From the NCBI GenBank assembly GCA_900555815.1, contig USMR01000042.1:1-6816 (forward strand): a stretch of DNA of 6,816 bases, in the 5' to 3' direction. The notes below the pieces were generated by a model. It made no database searches, was not told the DNA's origin, and saw only the letters and a list, made by a program, of their open reading frames with translations. How positions within the stretch are numbered: the stretch's first letter is position 1; every line of letters begins with the position of its first letter. Origin of the DNA: an uncultured Collinsella sp. Lineage in GTDB: Bacteria; Actinomycetota; Coriobacteriia; Coriobacteriales; Coriobacteriaceae. The translations under genes were made by a program, and so were the position numbers. Positions 1-5,921 of the stretch are shown here, one piece after another.

Positions 1-322
1 AGTTATCGTTAAAGAAGTACGCGACGCCCAGACCCAGCGCGGCTGCCACTACAAGCTTAGGAATCAGCACGACGATGCCGGTCTTGATGGCGCCCGGCGT
101 GGACTTAAAGCTGATGCCGGCGCCCACGAACAGCAAGATCGCGGCAACGATGGTGTTGGAGCCGCCGCGGCAGGCAGCCGTAAAGAAGCCGCCGACCTCA
201 AAGACCTGCGGGCAGAAGGTATTGAGCAAAAGGCCGACGATCATCGGATAGATCATGATGTCGCCCGGGATGCGCGGTACCTTGAATTTCTTTTGCTCGC
301 TGGCGGTCGCTTCCTGTGCCAT
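1..322 (-). CDS. kdgT: 2-keto-3-deoxygluconate permease, N-terminal part (runs off the left edge)
   Basis: The visible 107 residues match the start of the KdgT family, cation-symporting permeases that import 2-keto-3-deoxygluconate, an intermediate of pectin and hexuronate breakdown, across the cytoplasmic membrane. Seen directly: a short charged N-terminus, then the family opening around residues 16-42 (VPRIPGDIMIYPMIVGLLLN followed by TFCPQVFEVGG), a second hydrophobic segment at about 57-70 (ending GAGISFK), and a third at about 82-104. Family members are about 320-330 residues, so roughly one third is present; the rest lies beyond base 1. The ATG at 320-322 is preceded by a GGGGG ribosome binding site. 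Only 39 bp separate it from the end of the azlC remnant upstream, so its promoter must overlap that remnant. No other KDG-pathway gene is in view, so the substrate rests on family similarity alone. Confidence 0.85.
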   Translation of the reverse strand, partial: MAQEATASEQKKFKVPRIPGDIMIYPMIVGLLLNTFCPQVFEVGGFFTAACRGGSNTIVAAILLFVGAGISFKSTPGAIKTGIVVLIPKLVVAAALGLGVAYFFNDN

Positions 323-361
323 GAAACCCCCATTTCCGCTGACGCAGAACAAAAGCCCACG

Positions 362-715
362 TCACGCTTTGCTACAGTAAAGTTTGACCATGGTACCAGA
401 AGAAATAGACCAGCTCGGTGAAAAATTCGACAAGTTCGGATGGAACGAGATTCGGCGCCGCGACGCCACCCCTATATAGAGCGCGAAACGGGAGGAGATA
501 GCAGCGACGCTTGCGACGATCGATGCTGCAGATACGCCCGCCAGCCAAAGATTGCAGATCATAAACTGGCCGCTGCCCGTCACAAACGTGCTGCTCAGGG
601 CAAAGACCATCCAGGGCTCCATTCCCGTCTGCCCCATGATCATTCCGCACGGCGCGCCTATCGCAACATAGGTAAGCATCACCGGCCAGGCGGTTTTAAC
701 GATTTTGAGCACCAT
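362..715 (-). pseudogene. azlC: Truncated AzlC-type branched-chain amino acid exporter subunit
   Basis: AzlC, with the small partner AzlD, forms an inner-membrane exporter of branched-chain amino acids and analogues. Seen here: residues 1-80 read as a normal AzlC N-terminus, with TAWPVMLTYVAIGAPCGM at about 8-25, TGSGQFMICNLWLAG at about 46-60 and the AISSRFALY signature at about 72-80. After that, near position 476, similarity ends and about 37 unrelated, serine- and arginine-rich residues run to a stop at 362-364. The usual length is about 230-240 residues; this ORF has 117. None of the three reading frames beyond 476 looks like the missing AzlC half, and no azlD follows, so a deletion fits better than a single frameshift. 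The ATG at 713-715 is chosen because GAGGA lies 5 nt upstream (721-725); the in-frame ATG at 751 lacks such a site. The fragment might still be translated. Confidence 0.75.
387..398. promoter_or_regulatory. Overlapping palindromes upstream of kdgT, possible operator
   Basis: Two 8-bp perfect palindromes overlap by four bases: ACCATGGT (387-394) and TGGTACCA (391-398). They lie 65-76 bp upstream of the kdgT start codon, within the non-homologous tail of the azlC remnant. GntR-family (FadR/UxuR-type) regulators of hexuronate and organic-acid genes bind TGGT/ACCA half-sites, which makes an operator plausible. A weak promoter-like pair on the minus strand, TTGTCG then TCTATT with an 18-bp spacer, lies just upstream. 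No regulator gene is in view, and short palindromes arise by chance, so this is tentative. Confidence 0.25.
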
Positions 716-796
716 AGCGTTCCTCGTCCCGACAAGCTTTCCGAATGGCATTCAACGACATGGCAGAATCATCGCCCAGCAGCAACCGAGTTCACC

Positions 797-802
797 TACA
801 AT
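797..802 (+). promoter_or_regulatory. Possible -10 element (TACAAT) for the HD-domain gene
   Basis: TACAAT differs from the sigma-70-type consensus TATAAT at one base and would place the transcript start about 35 nt before the ATG at 844. No good -35 box is seen at the expected distance, so the call is weak. The 128 bp between the divergent azlC remnant and the HD gene must hold the promoters of both. Confidence 0.3.
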
Positions 803-843
803 TGCCACCGGATCGAAAGACACAGCTTTTTTAGGAAGTCATT

Positions 844-1656
844 ATGACAGCTATCGATCGAACGCGGGCTGCCGCGGCCTTCAAGACCTACACCGATGCC
901 TACGATGCCGCTAATCCACGTATCGCACTCAAAATCGAGCATACGTACCACGTTGCCGAGGCATGCGATGCCATGGCGCGCGAACAGGGCTGGACGCCAG
1001 AGGATATTGACCTGGCGTGGCTTTGCGGCCTGCTACACGATATGGGTCGCTTTGAACAGCTGCGACGCTGGGACACCTTTAAGGACGCCGAGAGCATGAG
1101 CCATGCGGCGCTCGGCGTCGAGGTCCTCTTTGGCGAGCATCCCGCCGATGCACCCGCCACGACAAACATCCGTGACTTTATCGACAACCCGGCAGAAGAC
1201 GATTTGATTCGCGCAAGCATTGCCTATCACAGCGATTTCCGTCTACCCGCACAGCTCGACACCCGCACACGGAACTTCTGCGATATCGTGCGCGATGGCG
1301 ACAAAATCGACATTATGCGCACCATCGCCGACAGCACCGTCGACACCATCCTCAAGGTTGATGAGGACACATTTCTCGCAAGCCACTTCTCGGTACCGAC
1401 GCTTGCCGCCTTTGACGAACACCGCTGCGTCGCACGCGACGAACGCGATGAGCCGGCCGACTACTTGGTGGGGCTCATCTGCTTTATGTTTGAGCTCGTC
1501 TACCCCACAAGCCGCGCGCTGGCGCGCGAACAGGGCGATATCCACCGCCTGCTCGACGCGCCCTTTGGCATTACGCGGCCCTTTACCGACCCCGCCACGC
1601 AGGCAACTTGGAGCCGCCTAAAGGACGAGATGCGCGACTGGCTGGCGCGCGCCTAG
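844..1656 (+). CDS. HD-domain metal-dependent phosphohydrolase, substrate unknown
   Basis: A 270-residue soluble protein of the HD superfamily, enzymes that use one or two metal ions to hydrolyse phosphate esters, often in nucleotides. Seen directly: H36 in HTYHVAE, the HD doublet H65-D66 in GLLHDMGRFEQ, H87 in the SHAALGVEVLFGE segment, H129 in IAYHSDF and D153 in RDGDKID. These spaced residues form a complete HD metal-binding set, and the HDMGRFEQ...HAALGVE pattern matches a common stand-alone bacterial HD/HDIG family. There is no signal peptide, membrane segment or additional domain. The start is supported by AGGAAG (833-838), five bases before the ATG. It appears to be a single-gene unit, divergent from the azlC remnant and convergent with etfA, whose stop codon it overlaps. 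The substrate cannot be inferred from its neighbours. Confidence 0.85.
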   Translation: MTAIDRTRAAAAFKTYTDAYDAANPRIALKIEHTYHVAEACDAMAREQGWTPEDIDLAWLCGLLHDMGRFEQLRRWDTFKDAESMSHAALGVEVLFGEHPADAPATTNIRDFIDNPAEDDLIRASIAYHSDFRLPAQLDTRTRNFCDIVRDGDKIDIMRTIADSTVDTILKVDEDTFLASHFSVPTLAAFDEHRCVARDERDEPADYLVGLICFMFELVYPTSRALAREQGDIHRLLDAPFGITRPFTDPATQATWSRLKDEMRDWLARA

Positions 1657-2858
1657 CGCTCAAGCTGGGCCAGCAGCTCCTCGACGACCTCGACGGCATC
1701 GCCGACAACCTTGTACTGGGCAGCACCAAAGATGGGGGCATCCGGGTCCTCGTTAATGGCGATAATGCACTCCGCCCCACCGATGCCGGCAAGATGTTGG
1801 ATGGCGCCCGAAACACCGATACTCACGAGAAGCCTGGGCGAAACCGATACGCCCGTCTGGCCAATCTGGTGGCGATACTCCAGCCAACCCGCCTCCACGA
1901 CGGGACGCGTGCAACCAAGCTCGGCACCCAGAGCCTCGGCGAGCCTTCGCATCAACGGCAGGTTTTTCTTGGAACCAATGCCGCGACCTACCACGACCAG
2001 GCGCTCGGCATTGGCGATCGAGGGCTGCTGTCCCCACTCCTCGGCGGGAATCGAGATCTCGACACGAGCCTTAGCATCATCCGCAAGCGATATCTGGGTG
2101 ATCGTGCCAGAGCGGCCGTAGTCGAAGTCGGGAGCCTTAAAGATACCGGGGCGCACCGTTGCCATCTGCGGACGGTGGTTGGGGCAAATGATGGTGGCCA
2201 TCAGGTTGCCGCCAAACGCCGGACGCGTCTGTTGCAGCAGTCCCGTCTCTGTATCCATCGAAAGTACGGTGCAGTCAGCCGTAAGGCCCGTCTGCAAACG
2301 CACGGCAACGCCGGGTGCCAGTTCGCGACCAAAAGCGGTCGCACCGTATAGGATGGCCTCGGGTTTGCGTTCGGCTACCAAATCGCAGATCAAGCGGGCG
2401 TAGACCTCCGCATCGTTTTGGCGCAGGCGCTCGTCGCGACAGGCCAGGACTTCGTCGGCGCCCGCGCAAACCAGATGCTCCAGGTCCCCGAGCGAGCCCT
2501 CGGGGCTCATGCCGACCAGTGCCACCAGACGGCAGCCGCGAGCATCGGCAAGCTCGCGCCCCTTGCCCATAAGCTCATAGGCAACGGGAGTCACCGTATC
2601 GTGCTCGTCGGTCTGCACGAAGACCCAAATGTCTCGATATGCATCAAGGTCCACCGCACCAGCGGCCTCGTCACACTCGATCGAGATAGCGTTGACAGGG
2701 CAGGCGTCGACGCACCCACCGCATAGGATACAGCCGTCGGTTACGCGGGCGCATCGGTTGGGACGCTCGCCCTCCACCACAATGCCGCCCGAGGCGCAGG
2801 CGCGAACGCAGCGACCGCAGCCGATACAGGCTTCGCTATCGATAATCAGTCCGCTCAT
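1653..2858 (-). CDS. etfA: Electron transfer flavoprotein alpha subunit with N-terminal 2[4Fe-4S] ferredoxin domain (LctC-like)
   Basis: A 401-residue FAD-carrying alpha subunit of an ETF. Residues 1-60 form a ferredoxin-like domain with C11, C14, C17, C21 and C43, C46, C49, C53. The second set ends in the usual CP, whereas the first is followed by Ala. The ETF-alpha fold follows from about residue 76. The C-terminal FAD domain shows RPAFGGNL (212-219), TVRPGIF (234-240), VGRGIGS (290-296), GQTGVSVSP (333-341), GVSGAIQHLAGI (348-359) and IAINEDPDAPIF (366-377). Ordinary ETF alpha is about 310-340 residues; the extra length is the ferredoxin part, as in LctC of Acetobacterium woodii and CarE. 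That fusion points to exchange of electrons with ferredoxin. The ATG directly abuts the etfB stop (TAGATG), with GAGGGG inside etfB as binding site, so the two are probably translationally coupled. Cytoplasmic. Confidence 0.93.
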   Translation of the reverse strand: MSGLIIDSEACIGCGRCVRACASGGIVVEGERPNRCARVTDGCILCGGCVDACPVNAISIECDEAAGAVDLDAYRDIWVFVQTDEHDTVTPVAYELMGKGRELADARGCRLVALVGMSPEGSLGDLEHLVCAGADEVLACRDERLRQNDAEVYARLICDLVAERKPEAILYGATAFGRELAPGVAVRLQTGLTADCTVLSMDTETGLLQQTRPAFGGNLMATIICPNHRPQMATVRPGIFKAPDFDYGRSGTITQISLADDAKARVEISIPAEEWGQQPSIANAERLVVVGRGIGSKKNLPLMRRLAEALGAELGCTRPVVEAGWLEYRHQIGQTGVSVSPRLLVSIGVSGAIQHLAGIGGAECIIAINEDPDAPIFGAAQYKVVGDAVEVVEELLAQLER

Positions 2859-3674
2859 CTATGCCATCCCCTCGATGATCTTGGCAAGTTTTGCCGCCTG
2901 CTCGGACGCCGTTCCGTCAACGGCCTCGCACGTTTGGTCACGGTCGGGCACAAACGAGCGCACGACCTGTGTCGGCGACCCGGCAAGACCGCAACGCGCG
3001 GGGTCGGCGTTCACGTCGGCGGCACTGACCACGCGCACGTCCGCCTCCTCCGCCGCGCGGATACCGGCAATACTCGGCATACGCAACTGGCCAATCTCCT
3101 TGGCAGTCGTCATCGCGCACGGCATCTCAAGGTACACCGTCTCCTCGCCGGCATCGCATCCGTGAACGAGCGCCAGCGAGCCACAGGTCGTAAAGCCCGC
3201 GCTCTGCACGCAGCTCACGTCGGTCACGCAGGGAATATCAAAGGCACCGGCAAGCTCGGGACCAATCTGGGCCGTATCGCCATCCACCGCCATCTTGCCG
3301 CAGATGAGCAGGTCGAAGTCCTCGTCGAGCGCCTCGATGCCGCACTTGAGGGCATAGGTGGTTGCCAGGGTATCGGCACCTGCAAAGGCGCGATCGGTCA
3401 GCAGCAGCGCGTCGTCGGCGCCTCGAGCGATGCAGTCGCGCAGCAGCGACTCGGTCGCGGGGATGCCCATCGACACCACCGTCACGCGCACATCCATGCC
3501 AAAGCCGATAAAGTCGTCCTTCAGCGCCAGCGCGCATTCCAAAGCGCTCGCGTCAAAGGGATTAATGACCGCCTGTTTGCCATCGCGCACGATGGTATTG
3601 GTCTTGGGGTCCATCTTGACCTCGGTGCTTCCCGGCACGGCCTTGACGCACACCACCATATGGAAATCGCTCAT
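2859..3674 (-). CDS. etfB: Electron transfer flavoprotein beta subunit, bifurcating type (LctB-like)
   Basis: The beta subunit of the ETF. Numbered from the preferred ATG it has 271 residues: VVCVKAVPGSTEVKMD at 7-22, INPFDASALE at 37-46, the long DRAFAGADTLATTYAL helix region at 94-109, and GKMAVDGDTAQIGPELA at 126-142. The VDGDTAQIGP stretch is the nucleotide-binding signature that in bifurcating ETFs holds the second FAD, next to the NAD(H) site; this assignment follows family knowledge. An in-frame GTG at 3678-3680 would overlap the upstream stop codon by 4 nt. The ATG at 3672-3674 is preferred because the AAAGGGGG ribosome site (3684-3691) lies 9 nt from it but only 3 nt from the GTG. 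It is the middle gene of the dehydrogenase operon and forms a heterodimer with EtfA. Confidence 0.92.
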   Translation of the reverse strand: MSDFHMVVCVKAVPGSTEVKMDPKTNTIVRDGKQAVINPFDASALECALALKDDFIGFGMDVRVTVVSMGIPATESLLRDCIARGADDALLLTDRAFAGADTLATTYALKCGIEALDEDFDLLICGKMAVDGDTAQIGPELAGAFDIPCVTDVSCVQSAGFTTCGSLALVHGCDAGEETVYLEMPCAMTTAKEIGQLRMPSIAGIRAAEEADVRVVSAADVNADPARCGLAGSPTQVVRSFVPDRDQTCEAVDGTASEQAAKLAKIIEGMA

Positions 3675-3676
3675 CT

Positions 3677-5278
3677 TCACGCGCCCCCTTTCTGGACGAG
3701 CTCATCCAAGAGCTTCTCCGAAAACAGGTTACCGCGGCCCAGCTGCCCGGCAGGATCGAGCTGGAGCTTAAGCCGTGCCGACTCGACCATGGCCTCGTGA
3801 CCGTACATCGTCTCCAAGAAGCCCGCCTTGATCTTGCCGACACCGTGTTCGGCGGAGACGGCGCCGCCCATGACCGTGACCTCGGAAGCCCACCGGGCAA
3901 AGAGTTCTCCGCCGCGGCGGTATTCCTGCGCATCGCGCGGCAGAATGTTCACATGCAGATGGTTGTTACCGATGTGCCCCCAGGCGGCAGATTCAAGCCC
4001 ACTTTCGGCCAACGTGCGGCGATAAAGGGCGATGACATCGGCCAAGCGTGCATTGGGCACCGACATGTCCGAGCCCAGTTTGGTGATGGCGGGATCCGTG
4101 CGGCGACGCTCGTCGATGAGCATGTTGACGCTCTCGGGCACCGCATGGCGGAAGAACCGCTGGCACTCGCGATCAACCTCGGTGCGCGCGACCCATGTCG
4201 CATCGTCGCGGCCACCCGCAAACTCGAGCACCCATCCCAGGTGGTACAGTTCCTCGGTCGCCTGGGCCTCGTCATCGCAGTCGAGCTCCACGTAGACACA
4301 GACCTTGGCCTCTTTGTCGAGCGCCGGCAGCGAGGCAAACGCCGTCGACTGCTCGCGCTGGCGACGTAGAATATCCAGGGCGCCAGCGTCGAAGTACTCG
4401 ATGGCAGCCGCATGGGACAGGACGGGACGCACGGAATCGGTGAAGGACACGGCCTTGTCTTCGCTGTCAAAGAAACAGCTCACGCCCCAAACGACCGCAG
4501 GCGCCGCCTGCAGGGCAATCTCGAGCTCGGTGATGACGCCGATTGTGCCACACGCACCGATAAACAATTCGATGGCATCCATATCGTCAGCAACGAAATA
4601 GCCCGAAGCATTTTTGGTCTTGGGCATGGTGTAGTCGGGAAGGTCAAGCTCGAGTGCACGGCCCACTGCCGTCACGAGCGACAGGCGGCGGCCCTGGGCA
4701 AAAGCCTCGCCGCGCTGAAGCTCAAGCAAATCGCCATCAGCCAGCGCGACGTGGAGTCCCGTGATATGCGGGCGCATGGGGCCGTAGGCGTAGCTGCGGG
4801 CACCGGAGGCGTTACATGCCGCCATGCCGCCCAGACAGGCAGACGCCTCGGTGGGATCGGTGGGAAAGAACTGCTCGGGGGCCTCTTGAAACTCATCGTA
4901 GGCCTTAAGCGATGCCTGGTCCCAACCAGCGGTCGGCAGCACCTTCTTGCTCAGCTGCTTGCGCAGCTCCGAGAGCACAACGCCCGGCTCCACGCGCAGC
5001 AAAAATTGGCCTTGTTCATCGCGGCGAAGGCCCAAGTAGCGATTCATACGGGAAGTATTGAGGATATGCCCGCCGTGGGGCACGGCACCGGCGGCAAGGC
5101 CGGTTCGGGCGCCCTGAACCGTTACCGGGACACGCTCGGCATGGAGCTTTTCCAAAATGGCACGGACCTCGTCTTCCGTTGTCGGAAACGAGATGCTCGA
5201 TGCTTCGCCCGATGCGCGAGATTCATCGCGGCCATACTCTTCGAACTCGTCGGTGAAGGGTTTGATGGTTACAGACAC
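3677..5278 (-). CDS. lctD: FAD-linked 2-hydroxyacid dehydrogenase of the ETF-coupled type (LctD/GlcD-like)
   Basis: A 533-residue flavoprotein of the GlcD/D-lactate dehydrogenase family. N-terminal FAD-binding (PCMH-type) domain: PTTEDEVRAIL at 32-42, PVTVQGARTGLAAGAVP at 51-67, VEPGVVL at 96-102, PTDPTEASACLGG at 139-151 with NASGARSYAYG at 156-166, and GTIGVITE near 250. C-terminal substrate domain: GHIGNNHLHVN at 434-444 and SAEHGVGK at 475-482, the His-rich motifs of the active site, then a closing LGRGNLF. No iron-sulfur or membrane segment is present, so it needs a soluble electron acceptor; the two ETF genes immediately downstream supply it. Lactate is the likely substrate by analogy with A. 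woodii LctD, but glycolate, 2-hydroxyglutarate or others are not excluded. The GTG start (5276-5278) is supported by AAAGGGGGAG at 5284-5293. First gene of the operon. Confidence 0.87.
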   Translation of the reverse strand: MSVTIKPFTDEFEEYGRDESRASGEASSISFPTTEDEVRAILEKLHAERVPVTVQGARTGLAAGAVPHGGHILNTSRMNRYLGLRRDEQGQFLLRVEPGVVLSELRKQLSKKVLPTAGWDQASLKAYDEFQEAPEQFFPTDPTEASACLGGMAACNASGARSYAYGPMRPHITGLHVALADGDLLELQRGEAFAQGRRLSLVTAVGRALELDLPDYTMPKTKNASGYFVADDMDAIELFIGACGTIGVITELEIALQAAPAVVWGVSCFFDSEDKAVSFTDSVRPVLSHAAAIEYFDAGALDILRRQREQSTAFASLPALDKEAKVCVYVELDCDDEAQATEELYHLGWVLEFAGGRDDATWVARTEVDRECQRFFRHAVPESVNMLIDERRRTDPAITKLGSDMSVPNARLADVIALYRRTLAESGLESAAWGHIGNNHLHVNILPRDAQEYRRGGELFARWASEVTVMGGAVSAEHGVGKIKAGFLETMYGHEAMVESARLKLQLDPAGQLGRGNLFSEKLLDELVQKGGA

Positions 5279-5283
5279 GCGAA

Positions 5284-5293
5284 CTCCCCCTTT
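5284..5293 (-). promoter_or_regulatory. Ribosome binding site fixing the GTG start of lctD
   Basis: AAAGGGGGAG on the minus strand ends five bases before the GTG at 5276-5278. No in-frame ATG with a comparable site is seen nearby, so this strong purine run decides the start. The same AAAGGGGG octamer precedes etfB. Confidence 0.75.
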
Positions 5294-5348
5294 AGCTAAC
5301 TACAGTGTTTGCAGGGAGATGTTACCGCATCGTTTCGTCGACGTGTTC

Positions 5349-5388
5349 GAGACCGTCTCCATAATTGGCGATTTTTACGTTCGTGCAA
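5349..5388 (-). promoter_or_regulatory. Possible promoter and operator palindrome of the lctD-etfB-etfA operon
   Basis: On the minus strand TTGCAC (5383-5388) and AATTAT (5361-5366) are separated by 16 bp, a weak sigma-70-like pair. Directly after it, at 5349-5359, is a perfect 5+1+5 inverted repeat, GAGAC-G-GTCTC, where the transcript would begin. A repressor bound there would block initiation. The leader to the GTG would be about 75 nt. The boxes match the consensus only partly, so the promoter is tentative; the palindrome itself is plain in the sequence. Confidence 0.35.
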
Positions 5389-5462
5389 TTCGGCGAGCGG
5401 CTGGATTTCCTCGGCAGACGATGCTTTTAACACATATGGCCCCGCCGTCACTGACCGCGCGA

Positions 5463-5498
5463 TTGCCGCTCGAAAAAAGTTGGAGTATTTTTTGCCGC
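5463..5498. repeat. A6/T6 inverted tracts between two TTGCCGC direct repeats
   Basis: TTGCCGC occurs at 5463-5469 and again at 5492-5498. Between them AAAAAA (5473-5478) and TTTTTT (5488-5493) form an inverted repeat with a 9-nt loop. In this GC-rich window it is the most AT-rich patch and may be a bent or easily opened stretch. It is not a good terminator because the stem contains only A-T pairs. Function unknown. Confidence 0.35.
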
Positions 5499-5523
5499 CT
5501 TTTACCTGCGGAGACGCCAATCC

Positions 5524-5552
5524 GTCAAGCATTTGGTCAGCAATTGGTCAAG
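5524..5552 (+). repeat. Helically spaced GTCA repeats, including two TTGGTCA copies
   Basis: GTCA begins at 5524, 5536 and 5547, steps of 12 and 11 bp, and the last two lie within identical TTGGTCA copies (5533-5539 and 5544-5550). Same-face spacing about one DNA turn apart is typical of tandem regulator half-sites. The array lies 72-101 bp upstream of the 98-residue gene start and on the far side of the intergenic region from lctD. Together with the promoter-like parts near 5349-5388, this accounts for what can be seen in the 346-bp gap at 5279-5624; no RNA gene or credible ORF was found there. Confidence 0.3.
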
Positions 5553-5624
5553 TAACGGCTGATACGGTCGGCATCGACAGCCAAAACCGACAGAAGTTTT
5601 GGCCCCAGAAGCAGGGAGGTTCCC

Positions 5625-5921
5625 ATGGCATATTACTGGCCCCAGTACGGCATCGCCATCGAAGTCGACGACGATCCCCATCTCCTGCCTTTCGACGAAG
5701 AGGCATTCCCCGATACGACGGTCTACCACGTTACCACCGATGTGATCTGCGACCCCGAGTCGTTCTCGGCGCTCGCCCACCGCATCGCGCATATCCACGA
5801 CATCGAGCTCCCTCCCGACTTCGACGAGCTTGTCTACTCACGCCGCCTGATACTTCACATGCTCTTTGGAGCGAACCCGTCCACCTTTGCGCGCATCTAT
5901 ACCGCCAAGGATGCCGCATGA
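5625..5921 (+). CDS. 98-residue soluble protein of unknown function
   Basis: Not recognised with confidence. The protein is acidic, has no signal peptide or membrane segment, and starts with a strong AGGGAGG site (5613-5619) five bases before the ATG, so it is very likely expressed. The first half (YWPQYGIAIEVDDDPHLLPF, then FPDTTVYHVTTDVI at about 28-41) has a beta-strand look and faintly recalls the IAIE-x-D core of DUF559/Vsr-like nuclease-fold domains, but the middle with the catalytic Lys/Gln and the usual Arg-rich helix is absent, so no nuclease activity is claimed. The second half (about 43-86) is predicted helical, with LAHRIAHIHDIELP and RRLILHMLFG. Its stop overlaps the start of the next gene by ATGA, suggesting translational coupling to a membrane protein and a shared role. 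Confidence 0.75.
   Translation: MAYYWPQYGIAIEVDDDPHLLPFDEEAFPDTTVYHVTTDVICDPESFSALAHRIAHIHDIELPPDFDELVYSRRLILHMLFGANPSTFARIYTAKDAA

Noticed and set aside
372..650. Alternative minus-strand frame of azlC as the true continuation after a frameshift
   Set aside because: Beyond the break it gives a hydrophobic stretch ending quickly in a stop and not resembling the second half of AzlC, so a single-base frameshift does not restore the gene.
440..847. Plus-strand open frame across the azlC remnant and into the HD gene's leader
   Set aside because: Antisense to an AzlC-like reading frame, Arg/His-rich, no ribosome site; the intergenic space is better explained as promoter DNA.
1644..1678. GGCGCGCGCC palindrome and AGCTG/CAGCT stem near the convergent stops, considered as a bidirectional terminator
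   Set aside because: The first has no loop, the second only a 5-bp stem, and neither is followed by a T-tract on either strand; both lie within coding sequence.
1608..2351. Plus-strand open frame (247 codons) overlapping the end of the HD gene and opposite etfA
   Set aside because: Overlaps two well-supported genes in the wrong frame or strand; no motif and no good ribosome site.
2934..3800. Plus-strand open frame (288 codons) opposite etfB and the end of lctD
   Set aside because: Antisense to recognised coding sequence, crosses a gene boundary and has Arg/His/Gly-rich composition without motifs.
4412..5299. Long plus-strand open frame (295 codons) opposite lctD
   Set aside because: It lies fully antisense to a gene with clear family motifs; the translation is low in family-like sequence and rich in His/Arg/Gly, as expected for a shadow frame in GC-rich DNA.
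5296..5532. Minus-strand open frame (78 codons) in the intergenic region before lctD
   Set aside because: No ribosome binding site before its ATG, no family-like sequence, and it covers the tentative promoter and repeats.
5309..5917. Upstream extension of the membrane protein's frame
   Set aside because: The frame is open back to 5309 but the added part is low-quality sequence overlapping the 98-residue gene in another frame; the ATG at 5918 gives a sensible membrane-anchor N-terminus.
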